Made by a program: the position numbers and the translations under genes. Source: Actinomycetota bacterium (GTDB lineage: Bacteria; Actinomycetota; Thermoleophilia; Gaiellales; Gaiellaceae). From it: a stretch of DNA of 43,396 nt. The stretch spans positions 1-43,396 of the forward strand of contig VAXB01000026.1 of assembly GCA_005883995.1 (NCBI GenBank), written 5' to 3'. Positions 9,711-18,147 of this stretch are shown piece after piece; position 1 is the stretch's first letter; each line of letters starts with the position of its first letter. The notes under the pieces are model-generated. The model saw only the letters and a program-made list of their open reading frames with translations. It was not told the origin of the DNA and made no database searches.

Positions 9711-10411
9711 CCGCCGACCTCGTAGCGGAAGCGTGCGAAGGTCAGGTGCGAGGCAAGCCAGGCCGCGTCGCCCGCGAAGCGGAACCGCACCGGATCGCCG
9801 GCGCCGTCCTGTGGCCGTTGCCGCGCGACCAACGAGGGTCTCTGTCCGTCGGCCCCCGAGACCAGAACGAGCGTGTTCGCCTTCGCCGGAGCCGCTCCGG
9901 CTCCGCGTGTCGCGCTGGCGTGAAGGAGCGACGCGAGGTGCTCCGCCGACGCGCGGTCGCGCGGATTCGAATAGACGACGCGCCCCGGCAGCCGCTTCCC
10001 GTCCCAGCCGTGGAGGAACGGCTCCGGGAACGCGCCGACCACCACCTGTTGGCGCAACGCGTACGACCAGTCGCGGAAGTCCCACCACTCGACGTCCCCC
10101 GGATGCAGGCGGTACTCGGACGCGCTGCGGTCGGCCTCGTAGCCGTTGACGAAGTAGAACCAGTCGTGGCGGCCGGTGAGCGATCCCGCGACCCCGTCGA
10201 TCGACTGCACGTACCGTCCGCCGTAGCGGGTGCTGATCTTCGCGACTCGGTCGAGTGCCTGCATCGCGGTCAAGCCTGCGGGGACGTGCCGGACGAGCAC
10301 CACGCGGGCGCCGCGGTCGCGCGTCACCCAGAGCGTCGCGCGACCGTGCGTGCTGCCGCAGCCGGCGAGCGCCGCAAGGGCGAGGCCGACCGCGATCAGA
10401 CGTGGGCTCAC
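9707..10411 (-). CDS. DUF4430 (transcobalamin C-terminal-like) lipoprotein
   Basis: VSPRLIAVGLALAALAGCGS lipobox; DUF4430-like MQALDRVAKISTRYGGRYVQSIDGV...HDWFYFVNGYEADRSASEYRLHPGDVEWWDFRDW; GTGA overlap with upstream gene. Confidence 0.8.
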   Translation of the reverse strand: MSPRLIAVGLALAALAGCGSTHGRATLWVTRDRGARVVLVRHVPAGLTAMQALDRVAKISTRYGGRYVQSIDGVAGSLTGRHDWFYFVNGYEADRSASEYRLHPGDVEWWDFRDWSYALRQQVVVGAFPEPFLHGWDGKRLPGRVVYSNPRDRASAEHLASLLHASATRGAGAAPAKANTLVLVSGADGQRPSLVARQRPQDGAGDPVRFRFAGDAAWLASHLTFARFRYEVGG

Positions 10412-11028
10412 GGCAGCGCGTTCGAGCGCACCGCTCCTGCGAGTGTCGCGCGGACGAGCAGCCCGCGGTGGACGCCGATGCATGCACGGCCATTCGGCAT
10501 CCGCACGGTCCGCAGCGACCCGACGCGAAGCGCCGCCCCCGCCGCCGGCGCGGTCTTCCCGGCGTCGTCCTGCGCGAGCGCGGTGTAGCACCGCCCCGTC
10601 CGCCGGAGCACGAGCGTCTTCGGGCCACCGGCAGCGCCGAACTGCGCCCAGTACCAGAGCACGGTGTCCCCTGCCGCGAGTTTCACCTGGTCGGCGCCGA
10701 CCGGCGGAGAGACGCCGTTCACCTTGAACACCCATCCGGTCTGTCCGGCGGACCCGTACCGCCCCACCTGGTCGACATACGGACCGAAGCCGGTCTGGGT
10801 CACGTGGTAGAAGAACTCGCCGACCGCGCTCGCGGTCTCGAGCGCGTCGAGCGCGTTCTCGGGCAGCGCATTCGCACGCGGCGAGGTGACGTCGAGGACT
10901 GGATCGCCGGCACCGAAGATCGTCCGGGTCTTGCCCTCGACGCGGACGTGGACGCGAACCGCGTACGCGGCAGGGACGGCGAGCAGCGCGGCCGCGAGCA
11001 CCACGAGAAGCGCGACAGGTCGAAACAC
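10408..11028 (-). CDS. DUF4430 (transcobalamin C-terminal-like) secreted protein
   Basis: Signal peptide VFRPVALLVVLAAALLAVPAAYA; ALDALETASAVGEFFYHVTQTGFGPYVDQVGRYGSAGQTGWVFKVNGVSPPVGADQVKLAAGDTVLWYW; GTG start with strong SD (ggagga). Confidence 0.85.
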   Translation of the reverse strand: MFRPVALLVVLAAALLAVPAAYAVRVHVRVEGKTRTIFGAGDPVLDVTSPRANALPENALDALETASAVGEFFYHVTQTGFGPYVDQVGRYGSAGQTGWVFKVNGVSPPVGADQVKLAAGDTVLWYWAQFGAAGGPKTLVLRRTGRCYTALAQDDAGKTAPAAGAALRVGSLRTVRMPNGRACIGVHRGLLVRATLAGAVRSNALP

Positions 11029-11049
11029 GAATCCTCCTTCCGCGAGGGG

Positions 11050-11222
11050 TTCGAATCGGTTCCGACGGCGGAGGTCTTCTGACTCGGGGCGCCCTCCCGA
11101 CGCCGCCTTCCCAGCCTGTTCGGCCAGTGGCACGTCGGCGCGGGAGCGTCTCCCCTCACAGCGGCGGGACCGTTCCGGACTCGCACCGGATTCCCTGACC
11201 GCTCGCCGGTTGTGGCCGGGAG
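11050..11222 (-). promoter_or_regulatory. Cobalamin (AdoCbl-class) riboswitch
   Basis: Minus strand reads ...GGGAATCCGGTGCGAGTCCGGAACGGTCCCGCCGCTGTGAGGGGAGA...GCCACTGGCC...CTGGGAAGGCGGCG...GAGTCAGAAGACCTCCGCC..., the canonical cobalamin riboswitch conserved elements, ending just upstream of the DUF4430 gene SD. Confidence 0.96.
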
Positions 11223-11238
11223 ACTAGCATCGCCGCCC

Positions 11239-11580
11239 GTGGCACGATCGCGCACGTTTGCACTCTGGGCACCGGTGGTCGCGTGGGCATGCGTGATCTT
11301 CGCGTTCTCCTCGATCCCCGCTCTCTCGAGCGGCCTCGGGACCTGGGACTTCGTGTTGCGGAAGTGCGCACACATCACCGAGTACGCGATCCTCGCGGCG
11401 CTGTTGATGCGCGCGATCGGCCGCGCCGGGCCGGCGTTCCTGACCGCGGTCGCGTACGCCGCGACGGACGAGTTCCACCAGCACTTCGTCCGGGGCCGAC
11501 ACGCGTCGCCGGTCGACGTCGCGATCGACGCATTCGGCGCAGCGCTCGGGCTCCTGGTGTGGACGCGGGCACGGCGCTGA
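11239..11580 (+). CDS. VanZ family protein
   Basis: MARSRTFALWAPVVAWACVIFAFSSIPALS...LRKCAHITEYAILAALLMRA...AYAATDEFHQHFVRGRHASPVDVAIDAFGAALG. Confidence 0.9.
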   Translation: MARSRTFALWAPVVAWACVIFAFSSIPALSSGLGTWDFVLRKCAHITEYAILAALLMRAIGRAGPAFLTAVAYAATDEFHQHFVRGRHASPVDVAIDAFGAALGLLVWTRARR

Positions 11581-11990
11581 AAGCGGTCGCGATCGACCTC
11601 GCGGCGCTCGGGGACACCGCGCGTCTGTGGAGCGACTGGCTCGCCGACGCAGGCCGCCGCGCACGCGTCGACGTCGAATCACTCGACGACGAGCTTCCGA
11701 ACTGGCGGCGCCTGCTCGAACGCTTCGCGGAAGACCATGCGCCTGTCTACCTCCGCCGCGATGCCGACACGGCAACGGCGCTGCGGCGCCTTCAATCGGC
11801 GGGCGTGCGAATCGGCGTCTTCACCGACGCGCCTGATGAGCTCGCTCGGGTCGCGCTTTCTCACCTCGGCGCCGCGCGCCGGATCGAAGCGCTCGAGACC
11901 GGCGAGGACGCGCTGGATCGGCTCCGCGAGCGGCTCGGCGCCGACGCGCGCGTCGTCCGGACCCGGAGCGAGCTCCTCGACCTAAAATGA
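11559..11990 (+). CDS. HAD-superfamily-like protein with non-canonical motif I
   Basis: VKAVAIDLAALGDTARLWSDWLADAG...ALRRLQSAGVRIGVFTDAPDELARVALSHLGAARRIEALETGEDALDRLRERLGADARVV; overlaps the vanZ end. Confidence 0.65.
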   Translation: MDAGTALKAVAIDLAALGDTARLWSDWLADAGRRARVDVESLDDELPNWRRLLERFAEDHAPVYLRRDADTATALRRLQSAGVRIGVFTDAPDELARVALSHLGAARRIEALETGEDALDRLRERLGADARVVRTRSELLDLK

Positions 11991-12217
11991 CCGCGATGGA
12001 CCGCCAGGAAGTTGGTGACCGCCAGCTCGACGCGCTGCTCGAACGGCTCGATCGTCTGTGCGACGAAGTCCACGGTCTGACCCGGCGGCTCGACACGCAG
12101 GAGCAGCTGCTCCGGATCTCTGGCGAGCTCGCCACGCTCAACGAGTCGCTCCAGGCGCTCGCGTACGCGGCGCTCGGGCACCAGCCCCCTTCGGTGCGGC
12201 GCCGTCGCGCCGGCTGA
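11987..12217 (+). CDS. small hypothetical (coiled-coil-like) protein
   Basis: 76 aa MTAMDRQEVGDRQLDALLERLDRLCDEVHGLTRRLDTQEQLLRISGELATLNESLQALAYAALG; coupled to upstream gene by ATGA overlap. Confidence 0.55.
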   Translation: MTAMDRQEVGDRQLDALLERLDRLCDEVHGLTRRLDTQEQLLRISGELATLNESLQALAYAALGHQPPSVRRRRAG

Positions 12218-12223
12218 CGCGGG

Positions 12224-13267
12224 CTACGGCGTCAGCTTGTAGATCTGGCCGCTGCCGGACGCGATGTAGAGCTCGCCGCTCGCATCGACGCCGAAGCTCG
12301 ACGGACGCGTCACATTCCCCTCGCTGCGGACGTCGACCGCTCGGCCACTCTCCATCCGGAGGCTCCAGACCGTCCCGCTGCAGTAGTCGGCGAAGAAGTA
12401 CCGGCCGGCGATGGCCGGGATCGCCTTGCCGCGATACACGTAGCCGCCAGTAACCGAACAGCCCTGGTCGTGCCCATACACGTACACGGGGAACACGAGC
12501 TCGCCGCGCTTCACCGGCGTGGCGTTGCGGTAGCGCGCGCGGCCCTCGTAGACGTTCCAGCCGAAGTTGACGAGCGACGCCAGCCGAGAGCGCGCCCGGT
12601 AGTCGATCTCCTCCCAGGCGCTCTGCCCGACGTCGGCGATGTAGAGGTCACCGTTTGCGCTGTCGAAGGAGAATCGCCACGGGTTGCGCAGCCCGTACGC
12701 CGCGATTCCCCAGGTCGGCTTTCTCGCGAGCGGGTTCGTGCGAAGGAGCTTCCCGAGGCGGATCGACAGGTTCTGCGCGCGGTTACCGGGATCCCCTGCG
12801 GAGCCGCCGTCGCCCATGCCGACGTAGAGGCGCCCGTCGGGGCCGAATTGCAACTGGCCGCCGTTGTGGTTGGCGTACGGCTGCTTCACGAACAGCAACT
12901 GGCGCGCGCTCGAGACGATCGCCTTCCCGTTGCGGGAGCGGAACTCGACGACGCGGGTGTTGCCGTTCACGTCGGTGTAGTCGACGTAGAAGCGATGGTT
13001 CTGCTTGTAGCGCGGGCTGAACGCCATCGAGAGCAGCCCGCGCTCGCCGCCACTGGCGACGCGTGAGCGGATGTCGAGGAAGGTCCCGGCGAGACGCCCC
13101 TGGACGAGGTACCGGATGCGGCCCGGCTGCTCGACGACGTAGAGGCGGTTCGGCTCGGCCGGCGTCGAGGCGACGTACGTCGGCGAGTCGAAGCCGCGCG
13201 CGTACGGGCGGATCGTCACGGGCGGTGCTGCCATTGCCACGGCGGCCCCGAGAACGGCCAGGATCAT
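12224..13267 (-). CDS. PQQ-dependent sugar dehydrogenase (glucose/sorbosone dehydrogenase family)
   Basis: LYVVEQPGRIRYL, GGERGLLSMAFSPRY, NHNGGQLQFGPDGRLYVGMGDGGSAGDPGNRAQN, LRNPWRFSFD, DVGQSAWEEID, NFGWNVYEG. Confidence 0.92.
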   Translation of the reverse strand: MILAVLGAAVAMAAPPVTIRPYARGFDSPTYVASTPAEPNRLYVVEQPGRIRYLVQGRLAGTFLDIRSRVASGGERGLLSMAFSPRYKQNHRFYVDYTDVNGNTRVVEFRSRNGKAIVSSARQLLFVKQPYANHNGGQLQFGPDGRLYVGMGDGGSAGDPGNRAQNLSIRLGKLLRTNPLARKPTWGIAAYGLRNPWRFSFDSANGDLYIADVGQSAWEEIDYRARSRLASLVNFGWNVYEGRARYRNATPVKRGELVFPVYVYGHDQGCSVTGGYVYRGKAIPAIAGRYFFADYCSGTVWSLRMESGRAVDVRSEGNVTRPSSFGVDASGELYIASGSGQIYKLTP

Positions 13268-14841
13268 ACGGCTGCCAGATCCTTCGACCGCACCCACGGG
13301 CCCGGCGGCATGAGCAGCTGCTCGACGTGCAGGTACGCGAGCCCCACTAGCGGCGCCTCCGTCCATCGCTCGATGCAGACGAACCGCGGCCGCCACTCCG
13401 GGAAGAACTTTGCGTTGAAGCTGTGGAGCCGCTCCAGCTGGAAGAAACCGTCGAACCGGAGCAGGAACGCGCGGGCGGTGCGCTGCCGAAGCGCCGAGCC
13501 GGCGTCCGCGCGCAGAACCCGCCCGAACACGGCGAAGTTCAGCGACAGCTCCGAGACGTGGTGCTCGCGCGCCCAGCCGATCGCCTCGACGATCAGGAAC
13601 TCCATCAGCCCGTTCGGCGTCTCGCGCCGGCGGCGCATCGTCGCGAGTGACCAGCCCCTGCATGCCGGCGACGGAACGAGGTGCAGGAAGCCGCCGACGC
13701 GCCCGTCGGGCCCTTCGGCGACGGCAACGACGCTGTCCGGGTAGTCCCACAACGCGTCCATCGTCATCGTGAAGCCGCGCTCGGGCCAGCGGCCGCGCCA
13801 CTCGGAAGAGACGCTCGCGATCTCGTTGCGAAGGTCGGCGTCGACGTCGCCGACCGTGAGCATGCGCACGCTGTAGCCCGCCTTCCGCAAGCGAGTCACC
13901 GACTGTCTCACCTTGCGGATCGGGCGCCCTTCGAGCGAGAACCCGCCGGGGCGCACGATCGCTTCGTCGCCGAGGTAGACCGCGTGGAAACCGAGCCGCC
14001 GGTAAAGCGGCAGTAGCTCTGCGCTCGTACCGAGCGCTGCGATCCGCCAACCCGAGGCGTGCGCGATCCGTCGGAATTCCTTCAACAGGTCCTCCATCTC
14101 GGCGCGGTCGCCGATCGGGTCGCCGCTGAGGAGCGCTGTGCCGTTGACGGCGCGGTACGCGACGAGTGTCCGGTGCGACGGCGAGAACAGGTACTGCTTG
14201 TCACCGCGGAGCGAGAAGTAGGCGAGGCTGTCGCGGCCGCGTTCGCGCACGAGGCGCCTCGCCCGCGCGCCCTCCTCCGCGGTGTGCTCGCCCTTCCCTG
14301 CGAGCGGGCTCAACCACAGGTAGAGCGCGCGGAAGGTGAGCAGCACGCCGAGCACCAACAGCGCCGACTCGATGTGGCTGGACGCGCCCGTCGAGTCGAA
14401 ATCGCGAAGCGCGAGGAGCGCAGCGACGGCAGTGAGCGCGACGAGGACCCGGGCGAGCGGTCGCAGGATCGCAGGCTCGCCGGGCGCGACGAACTCGCTG
14501 CGGTGACGCCAGAGCGCGAGCAGGAGCAGCGCACTCACCGTCGCCTCCTCGAAGTCGAGGCCCTTCACGAGATGAGCAACGGCCGCACCCGCGACAACGC
14601 AGACCGCGAGCGACCAGGCCCGGCGCTTGCGGCGGGCGAGCCCGCGCGAGAGCCAGATCAGCGCGAGGCCGAACGCGAGCGAGGCCACGCGTGCCGCCTC
14701 CGGCAGACCGGGCGGCAGGACGCCGCGGACGAGCTGGAACCGATCGGCGAATTCCGGCGTCAGCGCCGAGATCACGCCGATCAAGCCTGCGAAGGCGGCG
14801 CCGAGTCCGAGGAAGAGCGGTGCCCGCCGGTGCGGCCTCAC
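13264..14841 (-). CDS. phosphatidylglycerol lysyltransferase domain protein (MprF C-terminal DUF2156-like) with N-terminal TM region
   Basis: Multi-TM N-terminus; RGRDSLAYFSLRGDKQYLFSPSHRTLVAYRAVNGTALLSGDPIGDRAEMEDLLKEF...LSLNFAVFGR...FNAKFFPEWRPRFVCIE. Confidence 0.88.
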   Translation of the reverse strand: MRPHRRAPLFLGLGAAFAGLIGVISALTPEFADRFQLVRGVLPPGLPEAARVASLAFGLALIWLSRGLARRKRRAWSLAVCVVAGAAVAHLVKGLDFEEATVSALLLLALWRHRSEFVAPGEPAILRPLARVLVALTAVAALLALRDFDSTGASSHIESALLVLGVLLTFRALYLWLSPLAGKGEHTAEEGARARRLVRERGRDSLAYFSLRGDKQYLFSPSHRTLVAYRAVNGTALLSGDPIGDRAEMEDLLKEFRRIAHASGWRIAALGTSAELLPLYRRLGFHAVYLGDEAIVRPGGFSLEGRPIRKVRQSVTRLRKAGYSVRMLTVGDVDADLRNEIASVSSEWRGRWPERGFTMTMDALWDYPDSVVAVAEGPDGRVGGFLHLVPSPACRGWSLATMRRRRETPNGLMEFLIVEAIGWAREHHVSELSLNFAVFGRVLRADAGSALRQRTARAFLLRFDGFFQLERLHSFNAKFFPEWRPRFVCIERWTEAPLVGLAYLHVEQLLMPPGPWVRSKDLAAV

Positions 14842-14872
14842 CGCCCCAGGGTAGCCGGGGCCTCCGGCGGCC

Positions 14873-15535
14873 CTACCGCTTGAGGAGAACGCGCCGGAGC
14901 TCGTCCTCCTTGCCGGGCTCCAGGATCGCGAGCACCTGGTCGCCCTCGAGGAGCTCGGTCGACCCGACCGCGATCTCCGCCTGGCCGTCCCGCATCACCG
15001 AGATCAAGCGTGCGCCTTCCGGCAGGGCGAGCTTCTCGACGCGCTTGCCCGCCGACGGGGAGTTCTTGTCGATCTGCACCTCGACGATCTCGAGGTTTTC
15101 CTTGCGCAGCTCGAGCAGGTGGACGAGGTCGTGCTCCGGGACCTCGTGCTCGACGAGGCCGAGGATGCTCGACGTGGCGCAGACGGTCGGCGAGATCCCG
15201 AGCAGGTCGAAGTGCGGCTGGTTGCGCGGATCGTTGACGCGGGCGATCACCTTCTGGACGCCGTACTTCTCCTTCGCGAGCTGGCAGATGACCATGTTGT
15301 CCTCGTCGTCGCCGGTGAGCGCGAGGACGAGGTCCGGCGGCCGGCGGATACCCGCCTTCTCCAGCACGAAGATCTCCGTCGCGTCGCCGAGCATCGCCTG
15401 GTGCTCGAACTCGGCCTCGAGCCGCTCGAAGCGGTCGCGCTCCTGCTCGATCAGCGTCGCCTCGTGGCCGTTGCGGAGCAGCGTCCGCATCACGTTCGCG
15501 CCGGCCTTGCCTCCGCCTGCGATCAGGACGTACAT
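14873..15535 (-). CDS. TrkA-family K+ transport NAD-binding (RCK) protein
   Basis: MYVLIAGGGKAGANVMRTLLRNGHEATLIEQERDRFERLEAEF...GDATEIFVLEKAGI plus C-terminal RCK_C domain. Confidence 0.9.
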   Translation of the reverse strand: MYVLIAGGGKAGANVMRTLLRNGHEATLIEQERDRFERLEAEFEHQAMLGDATEIFVLEKAGIRRPPDLVLALTGDDEDNMVICQLAKEKYGVQKVIARVNDPRNQPHFDLLGISPTVCATSSILGLVEHEVPEHDLVHLLELRKENLEIVEVQIDKNSPSAGKRVEKLALPEGARLISVMRDGQAEIAVGSTELLEGDQVLAILEPGKEDELRRVLLKR

Positions 15536-15981
15536 CAGGGCCGGGCCACCTGGACCGATGCCTCTTTCGGGCCGCCGACCTCGCACGTCCGCACAGCCTC
15601 GGTCAGGACGTCGATCGCCGTCGACGTCGGACAGACGGTGCGAAGGCCGCGCTGCGCGTAGAAGTCCGCGCGCGCAGGGTCGAGGATCCTGACGACGGTG
15701 CAGTCGATGCCGAAGCGCTTCTGCGCGACCTGGCCGATCACGATGTTCGTGTTGTCACCGTCGGTGGCGACCACGACCCCGTCGCCCTCCTCGATTCCCG
15801 CTTCGCGCAGGACGTCGGTGTCCATCCCGTGCCCGACGACGAAACCCCCGGTCCAGTCCTCGCCGAGCCGCGACAGGGCCGATTCCTTCTCGTCGATCGC
15901 CGTCACGTGCCAGCCTTCGGAGGCGAGCCGCTTCGCCACCGTCGAGCCGACGCGGCCGCAGCCGATGATGATTGCCTGCAT
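15535..15981 (-). CDS. TrkA-N domain protein
   Basis: MQAIIIGCGRVGSTVAKRLASEGWHVTAIDEKESALSRLGEDWTGGFVVGHGMDTDVLREAGIEEGDGVVVATDGDNTNIVIGQVAQKRFG. Confidence 0.9.
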   Translation of the reverse strand: MQAIIIGCGRVGSTVAKRLASEGWHVTAIDEKESALSRLGEDWTGGFVVGHGMDTDVLREAGIEEGDGVVVATDGDNTNIVIGQVAQKRFGIDCTVVRILDPARADFYAQRGLRTVCPTSTAIDVLTEAVRTCEVGGPKEASVQVARP

Positions 15982-16009
15982 AGACGCAGCGTAGCGCTGC
16001 GCCTGGGCG

Positions 16010-17802
16010 CTATGCAGGTGCCGGCTCCGCTTCGAGCACGCTCTGCGGGAACGCGACGATCAGCACCTCGCAGGGCGCTTTCTTCAGGACGTACTCGACC
16101 GTCGGCGAGAAGAAGCGCGACTGGCGGCGCCACCGCGGCGACGAGCCGAGGACGATCAGGTCGGCGTCGAGCCGTTCGGCCTCCGAGACGATCGCCTGCC
16201 CGATCGAGCGCGCCCGCACGGTGTGGCCATGGACGTCGACGTTGTGGTCGGAGCCGAGCAGCTTCGCCTCTGCGAGTGAGGCATCGGCCCGTTCCTCCTC
16301 GTCCCAGAGCTCGGCCTCGAGCGCGTGCTCGAGTGGTACGCGGATCACGTGGAGCGCCTCGACCGAGGCATTTCGCTCCTCGGCCAGCTTCACTGCCGTC
16401 GCGACCATCTCCTCGCCGATCTCGCCGAGCTTCATCGGCACGAGGATCCGATTGAACTCCGCCTGCGCGAGATCTCGATGCTCGTCGGCGGAGGCGACGC
16501 GTTCCAGGAGGCCCTCGCCGCGGCTCTTTCGGACGACGACGTAGAGGACGAGCCCGACCGCAAGCCACGCCGGGCCGCCGTAGCGCGCGCCCTTGTGGGT
16601 GGCGAGGGCGTCGATCCAGATCGCGAACGTGAGCACTGCGCCGATCACCGACGGGATCGGCAGCCGGCCGACCGTCAGCGGGACGCGATACGGCCGTCGC
16701 CGCTCCGGCTCGGTGAAGCGAAGCTTGACGACGGCGATCTGCGTGGCCGTGAAGGCGAGCAGCACGCCGAAGCTGAAGAGGCTTGCGAGGAAGAAGACCG
16801 GATGGCCGAGTGACGCGGTGCCCGCGAGCAGCGCGATCGAGATCCCCGCCGCAGCGACGATCGACTGCGGCGACACGAGCGAGCGAGCGCTGAGCCAGCC
16901 GAACTTCCGCGGTAGCTGCCCGTGCTCGCCGAGCGAATAGGCGAGCCGGCCGAAGCCCGAGATCGCTGCCGCAGGACCTCGACGATGCCGACGAGCGGCG
17001 AGCGGAGCCACGACGAGCCGAGCTCGGTTCCGTGCGCCGGCGGGAACGCCGACAGGCCGACCACGGCGATCGCGACGTAGAGGACGACGACGAGGCCGAT
17101 CGCGGAGAAGAGGCTTCGCGGAAGCGTGCGACCCGGGTGGCGCGTTTCCTCGGCGAGGTTCGCAATCGTCTCGAGCCCGGTGTACGCGAGCATCGCGAGC
17201 GGCAGCGCGAACGCGATCGAGTGCCAGGACGGTGAATGGCCGAGGGAGGTTCCGCGCGTGAGCGCGTGCCGCGAGAACAGCAGTGCGAACCCGAGCGCCA
17301 CGAGCAGGACCTGCGTGCCGAGGTCGATCAGCGCGACGATCACCGCCCAGCGGTGCAGTCGCGTCCGGTGCAGCAGCCGGACCGTAGCGATCGCGGCGAT
17401 GACGCCGCACCCCGCGACGACGTCCCACGGCCGATGGATCTGCGTGAAGAACGCACCCGCGACGTAATGCGGCACGAACAGTGCCGAGAGCGCGATCACG
17501 ATCAGGTAGTCGAGGAAGAGCGCCCAGCCGGTCACGAACCCGGCGAGGTCGTTGTACGCGACGCGTACGAGTGTCGCGGCGCCGCCGGTCTCGCGGACGG
17601 ACGCGGTGCCCTCCGCGTACGACAGTGCGACGATGAAGAAGAGCCCGCCGACGACGAGAAGGACGAGCGGCGTCAGGCCGAGCGCGTGGAGCGCGATGAT
17701 CCCGAGCGCGAAATAGATCGACGAGGCGATCTCGCCGTACGCGATCGAGAACAAAACCGGCGCGTCGAGGACGCGCTCGAGCCGCGGCAGCTTCCGGGCC
17801 AC
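16010..17802 (-). pseudogene. APC-superfamily permease with C-terminal universal-stress (USP) domain, frame-disrupted with a missing segment near 16964-16982
   Basis: N-part MARKLPRLERVLDAPVLFSIAYGEIASSIYFALG...RSPLVGIVEVL (frame of 17802); C-part AAAISGFGRLAYSLGEHGQLPRKFGW...VLKKAPCEVLIVAF (frame of 16010). TM segment between them missing relative to the adjacent paralog. Confidence 0.85.
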
Positions 17803-17964
17803 GGCCTCAGCTTACGTCCGGCGGGACGTCGCGCCGTCAGGTTGGCGCGCGCGCGCGTCAACCGGTTCCCACCCACCCGCCCCCTCCCACCCTAGGGCGA
17901 GAAAGGTGACGGGACCGTGTCGGATCTGTGTCGAAAGCGACGCCGGTGGTGGGCGCTCAGGCGC

Positions 17965-18147
17965 TCACGGCCGACGTGCGCCGCCACGCCGCAGGACGTA
18001 CAGTCGACCCGCGCCGGCGCCGAGGAAGAGCAGCCCGAACAGATAACCGATGGCGCCGCCCACGATCGCGGTCTCGACGATCAAGGCGATCCCGAGCCCG
18101 ACGAAGACGAGCGCGAGCGCGGCCGTCGCCGCTGCGTACGCCCTCAT
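17965..18147 (-). CDS. small membrane protein
   Basis: 60 aa MRAYAAATAALALVFVGLGIALIVETAIVGGAIGYLFGLLFLGAGAGRLYVLRRGGARRP; ATG overlaps the end of the permease gene. Confidence 0.65.
   Translation of the reverse strand: MRAYAAATAALALVFVGLGIALIVETAIVGGAIGYLFGLLFLGAGAGRLYVLRRGGARRP

Noticed and set aside
10408-11133. Longer N-terminal start (11133) for the first DUF4430 protein
   Set aside because: The extension lies inside the cobalamin riboswitch; GTG at 11028 has a strong SD and is followed directly by a signal peptide.
17803-17964. Possible c-di-AMP riboswitch near the APC permeases
   Set aside because: No recognisable ydaO-type conserved elements could be seen in the spacer.
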